21,464 nt of DNA, taken from NCBI GenBank assembly GCA_044450785.1, contig JBIOJM010000158.1, forward strand, positions 1 through 21,464. The letters are read 5' to 3'. Position numbers and translations under genes: made by a program. The notes under the pieces were generated by a model. It saw only the letters and a program-made list of their open reading frames with translations. It was not told the origin of the DNA and made no database searches. Source of the DNA: JBIOJM01 sp044450785 (GTDB lineage: Bacteria > Planctomycetota > Planctomycetia > Isosphaerales > Isosphaeraceae). Shown here piece after piece: positions 7,217-15,280 of the stretch (its first letter is position 1; the number at the start of each line of letters is the position of its first letter).

Positions 7217-8544
7217 GCAAGGTCGACCCCGGCCGGGCGCTCGAACTGCTCGAGCAGCACCCCGTCGGAAATCCCGGTGCCGACGCCAGCATCCGGAACA
7301 CGCTCGCCGCGGAACTGCTTGCCACCGATCCCATGGAGGCCGAATCGATCGTCAACGCGATCGCGAGCCCGGAGCTGCGCGCACTGGCTTACGTGTGGTT
7401 GGCCGAGGCCCTACCGGCCCAGGAGCGAGATCGGAAGCGCGGGTTCCTGGAGCTCGCCACAGTTCAAGCCCACGCTCCCGCCGGTGGCGGGGACGGGGCC
7501 GACCGTCGAGGCCGGCTCTCCAAGTTGGGACGGATCGCCGGAGGTTGGCTGAACCTCGGCGAGGTCGAGAAGGCCCGCCCGCTGATCCGTGAAGGCTTGG
7601 AGCTGGTCGCGGTTCTACCAGAGACTGAGCTGAACCACACGGGTTTCCTGTCGACCGCGGCGCGAATCGAGCCCGATCGGGTGTTGTCCCTCATCCGAGA
7701 CCTCAGCAACGCCACTCGCCGCCGGTCCTGCTACGCCGCGGTCGCTGAATCGCTGACGAACGAGCATCCGGCCGAAGCCGAGCGTGTGTTCCAGCTCATC
7801 GATGATTCGTCGCGGGTAGTCTTCCAAAACAGGACCCAAGTCGCCCTGCGGCTTTGCCTGCGCCTGGCGAAGACCGATCCGGAACGGGCGCGACAGATCA
7901 TCGCCGGGCTGAAAATGCCCCGAGATCAGGCCTGCGCCTGGGCACTCCTGGCGCTCGGTCTGGCCGAACGGGACCAGCCGGCCGTGCGCACGGCCCTGAC
8001 CGAGTCAATCCAGGTGATCGACTGTCTGCTCGATTCAGCGGGACCCGTGCAACCCGCGACCCCCGGGATCAGGGTTGCCGAGAACCCCGCCGCGTCGATT
8101 CTCCCGATCGTCGAAAAAGTGGCGCCGGAACGCCTGGAAGAGGTCTTCTGGCGGGCTGTCGCCCTCATGCCGAAAAACGGCATGGCCCGCCAGCTAGTAG
8201 GTGTGGTCGATTTCCGAGTCGCCGAGGCTGCGATTCTACTCGCTCGTTACGACCGCCAGGTGGCCGACGTGTTCGTCACGCAGGCCATGTCATCCCAGTC
8301 TCGCAGCCGTATTTTCTACTCCCCGGAGGTCATCCGGGCCAAGGCGGGTGTTGACCCGCGAGGCGCCGTGGCGATGATGGAAGCACTGCCTCAGGCCGGT
8401 CTGGATCCGCGACTTCCGATGACTGTTCTGACGAAGCAAGCCCGCGAAGCGCTGGTCATCTACCTGGTCGAACCCGGCGAAGATCACTGGAAGTTCGTCT
8501 GGAGCCGATCGGGCGTCCCTCTCGACGAACGAAGATCCCCCTGA
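7213..8544 (+). CDS. Helical-repeat protein, C-terminal part of the same broken gene
   Basis: The 443-aa frame has no ATG near its beginning; the only start is a TTG at 7213 without a ribosome binding site. Coding-like sequence continues upstream in frame to 7162. The product is almost all alpha-helical: short helix pairs of the form DP-x-x-A-x-x-x-x-x-x-I recur (DPGRALELLEQHP, DPMEAESIVNAI, DPERARQIIAGL, DPRGAVAMMEAL). This suggests a HEAT/TPR-like solenoid. No catalytic motif is seen. With no secretion signal of its own, it makes sense as the C-terminal domain of the exported protein begun at 6566. It may be untranslated now, or reached only by coupling to the overlapping stop. Confidence 0.6.
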   Translation: MSKVDPGRALELLEQHPVGNPGADASIRNTLAAELLATDPMEAESIVNAIASPELRALAYVWLAEALPAQERDRKRGFLELATVQAHAPAGGGDGADRRGRLSKLGRIAGGWLNLGEVEKARPLIREGLELVAVLPETELNHTGFLSTAARIEPDRVLSLIRDLSNATRRRSCYAAVAESLTNEHPAEAERVFQLIDDSSRVVFQNRTQVALRLCLRLAKTDPERARQIIAGLKMPRDQACAWALLALGLAERDQPAVRTALTESIQVIDCLLDSAGPVQPATPGIRVAENPAASILPIVEKVAPERLEEVFWRAVALMPKNGMARQLVGVVDFRVAEAAILLARYDRQVADVFVTQAMSSQSRSRIFYSPEVIRAKAGVDPRGAVAMMEALPQAGLDPRLPMTVLTKQAREALVIYLVEPGEDHWKFVWSRSGVPLDERRSP

Positions 8545-8728
8545 AGCTCGACTCTACGTTCGGGCTACCTCTCGATCGACAACATCCCCGGGCAAGCCGG
8601 TCAGGCAACACTCCCAACAGACCCCCTGGAAAAAGCGGGGACCGCGAACGGGGAGAAACTTGGATAAAATCGTCCCCTTGGTTGCTTTATAGATGTGGAA
8701 GGCAACCAATCGCGGAGGGGGCGGGCTC

Positions 8729-10402
8729 ATGAGGCGAGATGTTAGCGGGACTTCGCGGCTTTACCTCAAGGCGCTTTTCGAGGAGGGGGTGCCCGCCGGG
8801 CTGACGGACGGGCAGCTCCTGGAGCGGTTCGTTTCCTCGCGCGGCGAGGCCGCGGAGCTGGCCTTCGCGATCCTGGTCGAGCGACATGGCCCAATGGTTC
8901 TTCGCGCCTGCCGCGGCATCCTCCGCGATGACCACGAGGCGATGGACGCCTTCCAGGCGACGTTCCTGGTTCTGATAAAAAAGGGCCGCTCGCTGTGGGT
9001 CCGCGACTCGCTCGGACCCTGGCTGCATCGGGTCGCCTGTCGGGCCGCGGGTCGGGCCAGAGCCGAGGCGGGCCGGCGGCGCGCACTCGAGAAGCGCCTG
9101 GCCAAGGCGACGCTCGGACAGGCCGGTGGCCGCGATCGGGACGACCTGGCGGCGGCCGTGCACGAGGAGCTAGACCGCCTGCCGGACCGCTACCGTGTGC
9201 CGATCGTGCTCTGCGACCTGGAAGGCCGTACCTGCGAGGAGGCAGCCCGCCAACTGGGCTGCCCGATCGGGACCATCGGCAGTCGTCTGGCCAGGGGCCG
9301 GGAGCGATTGCGAGGCCGGTTGGCCCGCCGCGGCCTGGCCCCGGCAGTCGGGACGCTGGTCGCGATGCTGTCGACGGAGTCAAAGGGGGCGGGAATGCCA
9401 GCCGCGCTGGCGAAATCAACCACCCAGCTTGCGCTCGGCAGGGCAGCGGGCGATATTGGGGCCGGCGCGTTTTCGGCCGGCTCCGCGAAGTTAGCCGAGC
9501 ACATCTCCAGGAGTTTGCTCATGATCAAGCTCATGTCGGTCGGGGCCGCGTCCGTGGCGGCCGTCGGTGTCTGTTTGACGGCGGGTTGGAGCCTTCGACC
9601 CGGTGTCGGGGCCCAGGTCCCGCCCGTGGCGGTCCAGGTCGCGCCCGAGAGCAAGCCGGTGCGCGCGCCACTGGACGAATTCCCCTTCATGAATGACAAA
9701 GAACGGCACAAGGACTTTCTCTACGCGGAAATCGGCAACATGCGTCCGCTGATCAAGAATGCGAGGGGAGTCCGCTTTCAGAGCCGGGAAGCGATCCGCT
9801 ACAAGGACGGGACGGCGAAACTCTGGAGCCTGGAACGGAAAGACCCCATCGCTCCAACCTTGCGCCACAAGGGGCCGATCCGGGAACTCACGTTCTTCGA
9901 CGAATCGAATCTCTTGATCACGCTCTCGGATGAGTCGGTCAAGGTCTGGGACGCCCTTACGGGTAAACCGCGAAAGGAGCTGAAACGTCAGACGATCGGT
10001 CCGATGTGGCTCTCGTTCGCCCCCAACGCCCAGCGATTCGTGACGTTCGATTCCGAACACAGGGTCGTGACCGTCTGGGACGCCGTCACCCTCGCGGCCG
10101 TCGCCACGCTTCGCGCGGCGGGTGGCGATCATGTCGTCGAGGCGGCGGGACTGTCCGCGGATGGCAAGACGGTGGTGATGTTCCGATTCAGGCCGGATCC
10201 GTCTGCCGAACTATGGGACGTCGCTTCCGGCCAGACCTTCGGCACTCTTCGGCTGCCGTCATCGGCCGTCGCGGAGGTTTTCGCCGAGGGGGGCAAATCG
10301 TTGAACAAGGACAAGCTACAGAAGTTCAAAAGTCAGCGCGACACTCGTTTCTGGGAGGTCGTCCGCTCCCTGGCGCCGACGGCAGGCGAACGAAAGAGCT
10401 GA
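8729..10402 (+). CDS. ECF sigma factor fused to membrane helix and WD40 repeats
   Basis: RNA polymerase sigma factor of the extended planctomycete ECF type, 557 aa. Start: the ATG at 8729 follows ggaggggg by about 8 nt; ATG 8693 has no such site. Region sigma2 spans about 25-112 (LTDGQLLERFV, ERHGPMVLR, DAFQATFLVL, DSLGPWLHRVA). Region sigma4 spans about 145-200 (LDRLPDRYRVPIVLCDLEG, then EEAARQLGCPIGTIGSRLARG, the promoter-reading helix-turn-helix). A single membrane helix follows (about 268-287) and an extracytoplasmic tail with three WD40-like blades (…VKVWDALTG about 404-412; …VTVWDAVT 447-454; …AELWDVASG 493-501) plus partial ones. The tail probably senses or scaffolds at the envelope and holds the sigma at the membrane. 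Three blades cannot close a propeller, and sequence after the stop still resembles a blade, so the C-terminus may be truncated. Confidence 0.88.
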   Translation: MRRDVSGTSRLYLKALFEEGVPAGLTDGQLLERFVSSRGEAAELAFAILVERHGPMVLRACRGILRDDHEAMDAFQATFLVLIKKGRSLWVRDSLGPWLHRVACRAAGRARAEAGRRRALEKRLAKATLGQAGGRDRDDLAAAVHEELDRLPDRYRVPIVLCDLEGRTCEEAARQLGCPIGTIGSRLARGRERLRGRLARRGLAPAVGTLVAMLSTESKGAGMPAALAKSTTQLALGRAAGDIGAGAFSAGSAKLAEHISRSLLMIKLMSVGAASVAAVGVCLTAGWSLRPGVGAQVPPVAVQVAPESKPVRAPLDEFPFMNDKERHKDFLYAEIGNMRPLIKNARGVRFQSREAIRYKDGTAKLWSLERKDPIAPTLRHKGPIRELTFFDESNLLITLSDESVKVWDALTGKPRKELKRQTIGPMWLSFAPNAQRFVTFDSEHRVVTVWDAVTLAAVATLRAAGGDHVVEAAGLSADGKTVVMFRFRPDPSAELWDVASGQTFGTLRLPSSAVAEVFAEGGKSLNKDKLQKFKSQRDTRFWEVVRSLAPTAGERKS

Positions 10403-10480
10403 AGGAACCGTGAAGCGATTTCGATCGGCGTTCACAACTTCCACCGCGGCTCCGCCCTGGTGTGGGACGTGCGGCGTGGG
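10403..10480 (+). pseudogene. WD40-blade-like remnant beyond the sigma factor stop
   Basis: Directly after the TGA at 10400-10402 the same frame continues open to 10753. Its first part reads NREAISIGVHNFHRGSALV then WDVRRGEG, ending like a WD40 strand (x-x-V-W-D-V-x-x-G). This suggests that the sigma-WD40 protein once continued, or that another WD40 gene left a piece here. From about 10490 the similarity ends at the palindrome 10501-10555. Confidence 0.4.
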
Positions 10481-10500
10481 GAAGGGGTATCGGGCGGGGG

Positions 10501-10555
10501 TTCCGTGGACACCATACTCAATTATCGACGGGAGTTAATTACGGTGTCCCCGGAA
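10501..10555. repeat. REP-like palindrome
   Basis: Arms ttccgtggacacc (10501-10513) and ggtgtccccggaa (10543-10555) pair at 12 of 13 positions around a 29-nt AT-richer centre. From memory it resembles ggggacacc/ggtgtcccc palindromes found as dispersed REP-like elements, some linked to REP-associated (Y1) transposases; I could not check this. The remaining 10556-10822 shows no gene I can support. Confidence 0.55.
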
Positions 10556-10822
10556 CGCTACTCAGCTCAGCCCTGTGGACTCGGCCCTTCGAGACCAGAT
10601 GGACAAAACCAACGGTCTTCCCAACTTGTCTCTTGGCGATTCCTTGTGCTGCCCGGAACGGCGAACGCGTCCTTAAAGACTTGTTTATGGTTCGGCCGTT
10701 GCGACCCCATGGGGAGGCGGAGCGACTTGCGTCCCTTGGCTACTGCCCCTTGAACGTCGCCTTGAAGGTCGTCGGGTAGACGGCGGGGCCTCTCGCCGAC
10801 TCGAGGCGCGGGCGCGGTCAGG

Positions 10823-12484
10823 TCAGAGACCCGCGCCCAGCGCCGGCTCGGCGACACCGGGACGTCCCACGTCGCCGGACCGGGCATGCGGCCCGCGACG
10901 CGCGGCTACTCGTCGGGGCGGTCGCCGCGCGCGGCGGGGACGCTCCGAGACGCGCCCCACGCAGCGGTCGAAGGTCGCGATCGTCGAGGCGAGCACGATC
11001 AGGGAAAACCCCAGCGTCGCCAGGAGCACGATGACCTGACCGATGTAGAACGCAACTCGGCTCTGCGAGGTCGGGAAGGATGCCGTCAGAGAGGTGACGA
11101 GCTGGCCCCCGATCGGGCAGGCGGTGGCGACGACCTCGGTGAAGAACGCCATCGAGGCCTGATCCCCCCGCGCGACTAACCCGAGTCCGATCAAGGCCTC
11201 CGGCATAATCTCGATGAGGATGGGAGAAATGAATGCGACGAAGGCGTAGGCCGTGACGCTCATGGCCACGGCGCGGCCGACGCGTCGCGACCAGGTCGCC
11301 AGCGCCAGCCCCATACTGATGACCGCCGCCCCCTGGGCCAGGAGCATCCCCATGGGGAGGAACACGTAAGCGATTCGGTCGATGACATCGAGTGGCGCGG
11401 GCGTAGGTTGGAATCGCCCCACGCGCGGGGAAACCTCCGGCGCCGACGCCGCGATGAACACGGCCCCGATCGCCGGGAGCAGCGCCAGCACGGGCACGGT
11501 CCGGTAGGCGGCCCACCACTTGGCCAGGACGATCCGTTCGGTCGACAGCGGGGTCGTCATCAGCACGTCGAGGCTGCCGCGCACCCGCTCCTCGGCCAGC
11601 ACCGTGGGCGCGGCCAGGCTGACCAGGAGCAGGGCGAAGGTCGCCTCGAGTCCGCTCACGAAGAGGAGGAACTCGCGCCCACTATTGTGATCGTCCGCCG
11701 TCGTAACAATCCCCCAGCCCGTGCCGGCAAGCGAGAGGGCGATGAACACGCCCCAAACGACCTTGGCCAGCCGCGACGGCCAGCCGCGACGCGATTCGCG
11801 CCAGAGCACAGGGTCGCTGTCCAGGGAAGGGCCCGGCCGCCAAGCGGATAACCGCGCATGGATGCGACCCAGCCGCGTGGACATTCCCGAGGCGCGCGGG
11901 CCGGTCCCTCGGGCCACCTCGGCCCGGAGCCGGAGCACCGCGTAGACAGTCAGCCCGGCCGAGATCGCGAGCACGCCGCCCAAGACACCGGCGAACCACG
12001 CCACGCCCAGTGACCTCCACCGGGCGACGTACGGTGCCCACGCCAGCACAAATGGATTGATGTCCACGAACCAGGCCGGGGTCCCGGACACGACGTCAGT
12101 CTCCGCCAGGAGCGACCAGACGATCGGCCCCAGGACCCAGGCGGCCTCGATCGCGTAGACCGCCATCAGGACCTCGTGTGTCTTGGTGGCCCGGACCGAG
12201 ATGGCCAGCGCCAGGGTGCAGCCGAAGATGGCCAGCGCCACGGTGACCAGCGTCAGGGTGAGGATGGCCTCCATGATGACCCCGCCGAGCAGACCGGCCA
12301 GCGCCAGCACGGGTATCGTGGCGGCAACCAGGCCGAGGACCGGCATGAGCCGCGCCGCCAGCTTCCCCAGCACGATCTCGGCATCGCCCAGGTCGGTGAC
12401 GAGCATGTGCGTCAGATTACCGCGGGCACGGTCGAGGCAGATCGCGCCGGCGGTCGCGGCCGGGGCCACGATGAGCACCAGCAT
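10823..12484 (-). CDS. ABC-2 type transporter permease, 5'-truncated
   Basis: Polytopic membrane subunit of an ABC exporter, made of two homologous halves. The halves align through APAATAGAICLDRARGNLTH...IVLGKLAARLMPV near the N-terminus and APTVLAEERVRGSLDV...IVLAKWWAAYRTV in the middle. Around ten hydrophobic segments are visible, and the tail is basic (RPRRARRPPRRVAARRG). The second half has about 75 residues before its AP motif (DPVLWRESRRGW plus a membrane helix). The first half has almost none: reading starts just before the motif at the first ATG (12484). The open frame runs on to 12700, but that part overlaps the neighbouring epimerase gene and does not look like a permease. The gene thus seems to have lost its 5' end around 12490-12585. 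No ATP-binding partner gene is nearby. Confidence 0.75.
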   Translation of the reverse strand: MLVLIVAPAATAGAICLDRARGNLTHMLVTDLGDAEIVLGKLAARLMPVLGLVAATIPVLALAGLLGGVIMEAILTLTLVTVALAIFGCTLALAISVRATKTHEVLMAVYAIEAAWVLGPIVWSLLAETDVVSGTPAWFVDINPFVLAWAPYVARWRSLGVAWFAGVLGGVLAISAGLTVYAVLRLRAEVARGTGPRASGMSTRLGRIHARLSAWRPGPSLDSDPVLWRESRRGWPSRLAKVVWGVFIALSLAGTGWGIVTTADDHNSGREFLLFVSGLEATFALLLVSLAAPTVLAEERVRGSLDVLMTTPLSTERIVLAKWWAAYRTVPVLALLPAIGAVFIAASAPEVSPRVGRFQPTPAPLDVIDRIAYVFLPMGMLLAQGAAVISMGLALATWSRRVGRAVAMSVTAYAFVAFISPILIEIMPEALIGLGLVARGDQASMAFFTEVVATACPIGGQLVTSLTASFPTSQSRVAFYIGQVIVLLATLGFSLIVLASTIATFDRCVGRVSERPRRARRPPRRVAARRGPHARSGDVGRPGVAEPALGAGL

Positions 12485-12585
12485 GAGCTGTGTCGTGGCG
12501 ATTGAATGCCGAGAGTAGCAGACCGGGGCGGCGGTTGACAACCTTGCATCCGTCGAGCCGGCCCGCTCCCGCAGGACGGCTGCGA

Positions 12586-13503
12586 TCAAACCTTCAGGGT
12601 CTTGAGATACGCGACACTCTTTTGCGTGAGTTCCCAGCTTTGCTCGACAAAGTAGTTCTTGACCCCACCTGCCTTCGCAGCGGTGAAGGTCTTCACCCAA
12701 TCGATGGTGCCTTGGCCCACCGCAACCTGCGGGCGGCGCCCCCCGCGGCGGCGCCCCGCCGGTGCACCCTTTGGCGACGGAGCCGGAACCGGGGCGTTCA
12801 TGTCCACGTCCTGCAGATGCATCGAGTTGAAGCGGCCAGGGTACTTCAGGAAATACGCGGCGCCGACCAAGCCGGCCGTGATCGTCGACATCTGGAACTG
12901 GAACTTGACCAGCTTCGGATCGAGCAGGTCGAACAACAGGTCGTAGGTCCGTTTGCCATCGACCATCGAGAGTTCGAAGCCCTCGTTGTGCAGGCCCTGC
13001 TGGATGTCGGCTTTCGCCGCCACGGCGGCGATCTTGTTGTATTCGTCCGCCGCCCTTTTCACCTGGTCAAGCGTCGGGTTGTTACCCCCGTTTCCTTCAC
13101 CCAGGGTTGCGGTGATCATTTGCGTGATACCGACTTCTTTCGCCCACTCGATGCTCTTCTCCTGGCTGTTCCGCAGCTCACCCATGGTGAAGTGAGAACT
13201 CTCGGCTTTCATGCCATGATCGGCCAGGATCTTCCTGATCTTGTTCGCGCTCGCGAGCGCCGCGAAGTCGGGGCCGTAACCGATCGGCGAACACAGCTCG
13301 AGCCTTGTCACGCCGATCTCGGCCATCATCTTGGCGAACGCGGGAAAGTCCTTGAGCATCGAACGCAGGGGATAGACCTGGCTTCCAATCGGCAGGCCCA
13401 GCGGATTCGCTCTCAGCTCCGCCGCATTCGCGGCCAGGAACCCGGCCACGCCGGAACAGACCGCCGCCCTCTCCATGAACTCTCGTCTTGACGTCGCAGC
13501 CAT
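12586..13503 (-). CDS. Exported sugar phosphate isomerase/epimerase-like TIM-barrel protein
   Basis: Xylose-isomerase-like TIM barrel (AP endonuclease 2 superfamily), 305 aa. Start: the ATG at 13503 has aaggag about 8 nt upstream; the ATG at 13509 would be only 2 nt from it. A Tat signal is clear (TSRREFMERAAVCSGVAGFL). Barrel landmarks: QVYPLRSML (42-50), GVTRLELCSP (64-73), LHNEGFELS (161-169, metal/substrate strand), FQFQMSTI (191-198), SMHLQD, then VGQGTIDW near the C-terminus. A basic insert (GRRRGGRR) interrupts the late barrel. It is the second gene of an operon, 14 nt after the oxidoreductase, so both probably act on the same exported sugar substrate. The exact reaction cannot be read from the sequence. 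Confidence 0.85.
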   Translation of the reverse strand: MAATSRREFMERAAVCSGVAGFLAANAAELRANPLGLPIGSQVYPLRSMLKDFPAFAKMMAEIGVTRLELCSPIGYGPDFAALASANKIRKILADHGMKAESSHFTMGELRNSQEKSIEWAKEVGITQMITATLGEGNGGNNPTLDQVKRAADEYNKIAAVAAKADIQQGLHNEGFELSMVDGKRTYDLLFDLLDPKLVKFQFQMSTITAGLVGAAYFLKYPGRFNSMHLQDVDMNAPVPAPSPKGAPAGRRRGGRRPQVAVGQGTIDWVKTFTAAKAGGVKNYFVEQSWELTQKSVAYLKTLKV

Positions 13504-13517
13504 GAGCATTTCTCCTT

Positions 13518-15119
13518 TTACAGTTCCCAGCCCGGGCGATATTCACGTGTGAGGAACCTGTTCGCCTCGGGGATATTCGTGATCTTCGCGCCGGCGGAAT
13601 CCCAGAGAAGTCTCCGGCCACCGAGCCGCAGTGAGATCATGGCCAGGTTTACTGCATCGGAGATCGGGCGTGCCAGCAGGAAATCGCCGTAGCTCGCCGG
13701 GCCTCCCTTGAAGGCGTTGATCCATGCGGCATTGCGCGCTCCAGGGTCGCCGCCCTGCCGACCGCCGCCGCCGCGCTGTCGTGGGGCCGGCTCGGGCAAG
13801 TTGTTCGCCGTTCGATAAGCGCGCATTCTCGCCTGGGGAATCAACTGCGGGTTTTCGCTGCGGAAGCCGCCCAGGATCTTTCCGTTGTCGCCGACGAACA
13901 TCATGCCTTCTTCCGGCATTTCTTTGTTCTCCGCCATGAGTTCTTCGGGCACGGGCGGTTTAATGCCACCGTCATACCAGAAGATGTCCATGGCCGCCCG
14001 CTCCCCCTTGGGTGCGAATCTCATGCGAATCGTGCATGCGGCAGGGAATGAGTAGTCGTTCTTGATCCGCACGCAGATTCCTTCCGAAACCGTGCAGACG
14101 TGGCTGGGTGTCGATTCGACGCTGATCGGGGATTCCAGGTCGAGGAGCTGGAAGATCGGCCAGAGGCTGTAATGACCCATATCGGCGATAGACCCGCCGC
14201 CGAACTCATACCAGCCGCGGAAATTGGTGTGAGTGTAGCTGGGGTGATACGGGCGATCCAGCGATGGGCCGAGCCAGAGCGTCCAGTCGAAACCTGCGGG
14301 GACGGGAGGTGTGTCGGTCGGCAGGGTCGGGAACTGGGGCCACATGGGCCGCATCGACCAGTTGTGGATCTCCCGAAGCGTTCCGATGGCGCCGTTCTTG
14401 ATCATGTCCACGGCCTGTTTCTGACTGGCGCCTACACTGGCCGGCAGGAAGTGAGTGGCGATCTTCTTCGAGCGGGCAGTCTCGATGACGGCCCTGCCCT
14501 CCAGCAGACGATTCGCCAGAGGTTTGTGCACGATCACGTTCATTCCCTTCTTCAGGGCCGCGATCGATATGGTCGCGTGGGTGTGATCCGGCGTCATCAC
14601 TTTGACCGCGGTCACATCCTTCTCTTTTTCCAGCAACTCGCGGAAGTCCGCGTAGGTGGCACATCCCTGATAATGCTCCCTGCCGCGCTGCTTCGCGTAG
14701 TAGGTTTCCACGATCTCCTTGCCGACATCGCGGCCGCCGGGCACGTGGTTCGAGCCTTCTCTCCAGGTCGGGTTCTGGATGAGTCGCCTGATTCCGTCCC
14801 GGATCTGGTTCTTGCCCCATTCCAGGTAATTGACCCCGTCCTTCTCGACGTCGCACACGGCGACGATCTGCACGTCCGGGCTGGCGAGGATTCCGCCGAT
14901 TTCCCGGATCGCCTGAGTCCCGAAGCCGATGCAGGCCAGAGTAATCTTGTCGCTGGGCGCGACAAATCCCGCCCCGCCCAGCACGTGTCGCGGCACGATG
15001 GTGAACGCGGTGGCGGCCACGCCGCCAGCCAGCAATAACTGGCGCCGTGAAAGGCTTCGCGGATGAGAAGGGTTGCTCGATTCGTCTGTGTTCTTGGACA
15101 CTGAATCGTTGGTTTTCAT
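13518..15119 (-). CDS. Exported Gfo/Idh/MocA family oxidoreductase
   Basis: NAD(P)-dependent sugar-type dehydrogenase, 533 aa. Start: the ATG at 15119 puts a Tat signal at the N-terminus (LSRRQLLLAGGVAATAF, about 23-39) with aaaggaaag upstream. The frame to 15281 adds 54 residues overlapping the divergent gene and is rejected. The Rossmann fold begins at ITLACIGFGTQA (59-70) with the acidic end CDVEKD (89-94). TPDHTHA (176-182) and VHKPLA (197-202) follow; the usual EKP is HKP here. The C-terminal domain has GWYEFGGGSIADMGHYSLWP (the G-G-x-x-x-D-x-G-x-H core). A Gly/Arg-rich loop (RQRGGGGRQGG) interrupts the end. A Tat signal on a cofactor enzyme fits export in the folded state. It is the first gene of the operon with 12586-13503. 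Confidence 0.9.
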   Translation of the reverse strand: MKTNDSVSKNTDESSNPSHPRSLSRRQLLLAGGVAATAFTIVPRHVLGGAGFVAPSDKITLACIGFGTQAIREIGGILASPDVQIVAVCDVEKDGVNYLEWGKNQIRDGIRRLIQNPTWREGSNHVPGGRDVGKEIVETYYAKQRGREHYQGCATYADFRELLEKEKDVTAVKVMTPDHTHATISIAALKKGMNVIVHKPLANRLLEGRAVIETARSKKIATHFLPASVGASQKQAVDMIKNGAIGTLREIHNWSMRPMWPQFPTLPTDTPPVPAGFDWTLWLGPSLDRPYHPSYTHTNFRGWYEFGGGSIADMGHYSLWPIFQLLDLESPISVESTPSHVCTVSEGICVRIKNDYSFPAACTIRMRFAPKGERAAMDIFWYDGGIKPPVPEELMAENKEMPEEGMMFVGDNGKILGGFRSENPQLIPQARMRAYRTANNLPEPAPRQRGGGGRQGGDPGARNAAWINAFKGGPASYGDFLLARPISDAVNLAMISLRLGGRRLLWDSAGAKITNIPEANRFLTREYRPGWEL

Positions 15120-15280
15120 AAAAAGCTCGGACTTTCCTTTGGGCGTTATCGCAAAAAAAAGTGTGTCCGTCCGGTGAACAGCATCTTCAATGCCAGGCGG
15201 AGACTCGTCAAGATGGGGCCGGTTCCTGATTCCCCAGTGGTGGTGCAGAATGGCGTGATGCTCAGAGGAGTGATCCGTCA

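Noticed and set aside
10460..10779. Small + strand ORFs of 97 and 105 aa after the sigma factor gene
   Set aside because: No ribosome binding site or family motif; they run through the REP-like palindrome, and the first is just the continuation of the sigma frame.
12485..12700. N-terminal 72 residues of the permease frame
   Set aside because: Overlaps the end of the epimerase gene in another frame, is not hydrophobic like a permease, and is better explained as run-on beyond a truncation joint.
14520..14530. HKP instead of EKP in the oxidoreductase as a lost catalytic residue
   Set aside because: The position varies across this large family and the surrounding motif is intact, so inactivation cannot be claimed.
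14100..15038. 312-aa + strand ORF inside the oxidoreductase gene
   Set aside because: Antisense shadow of a well-supported Gfo/Idh/MocA gene.
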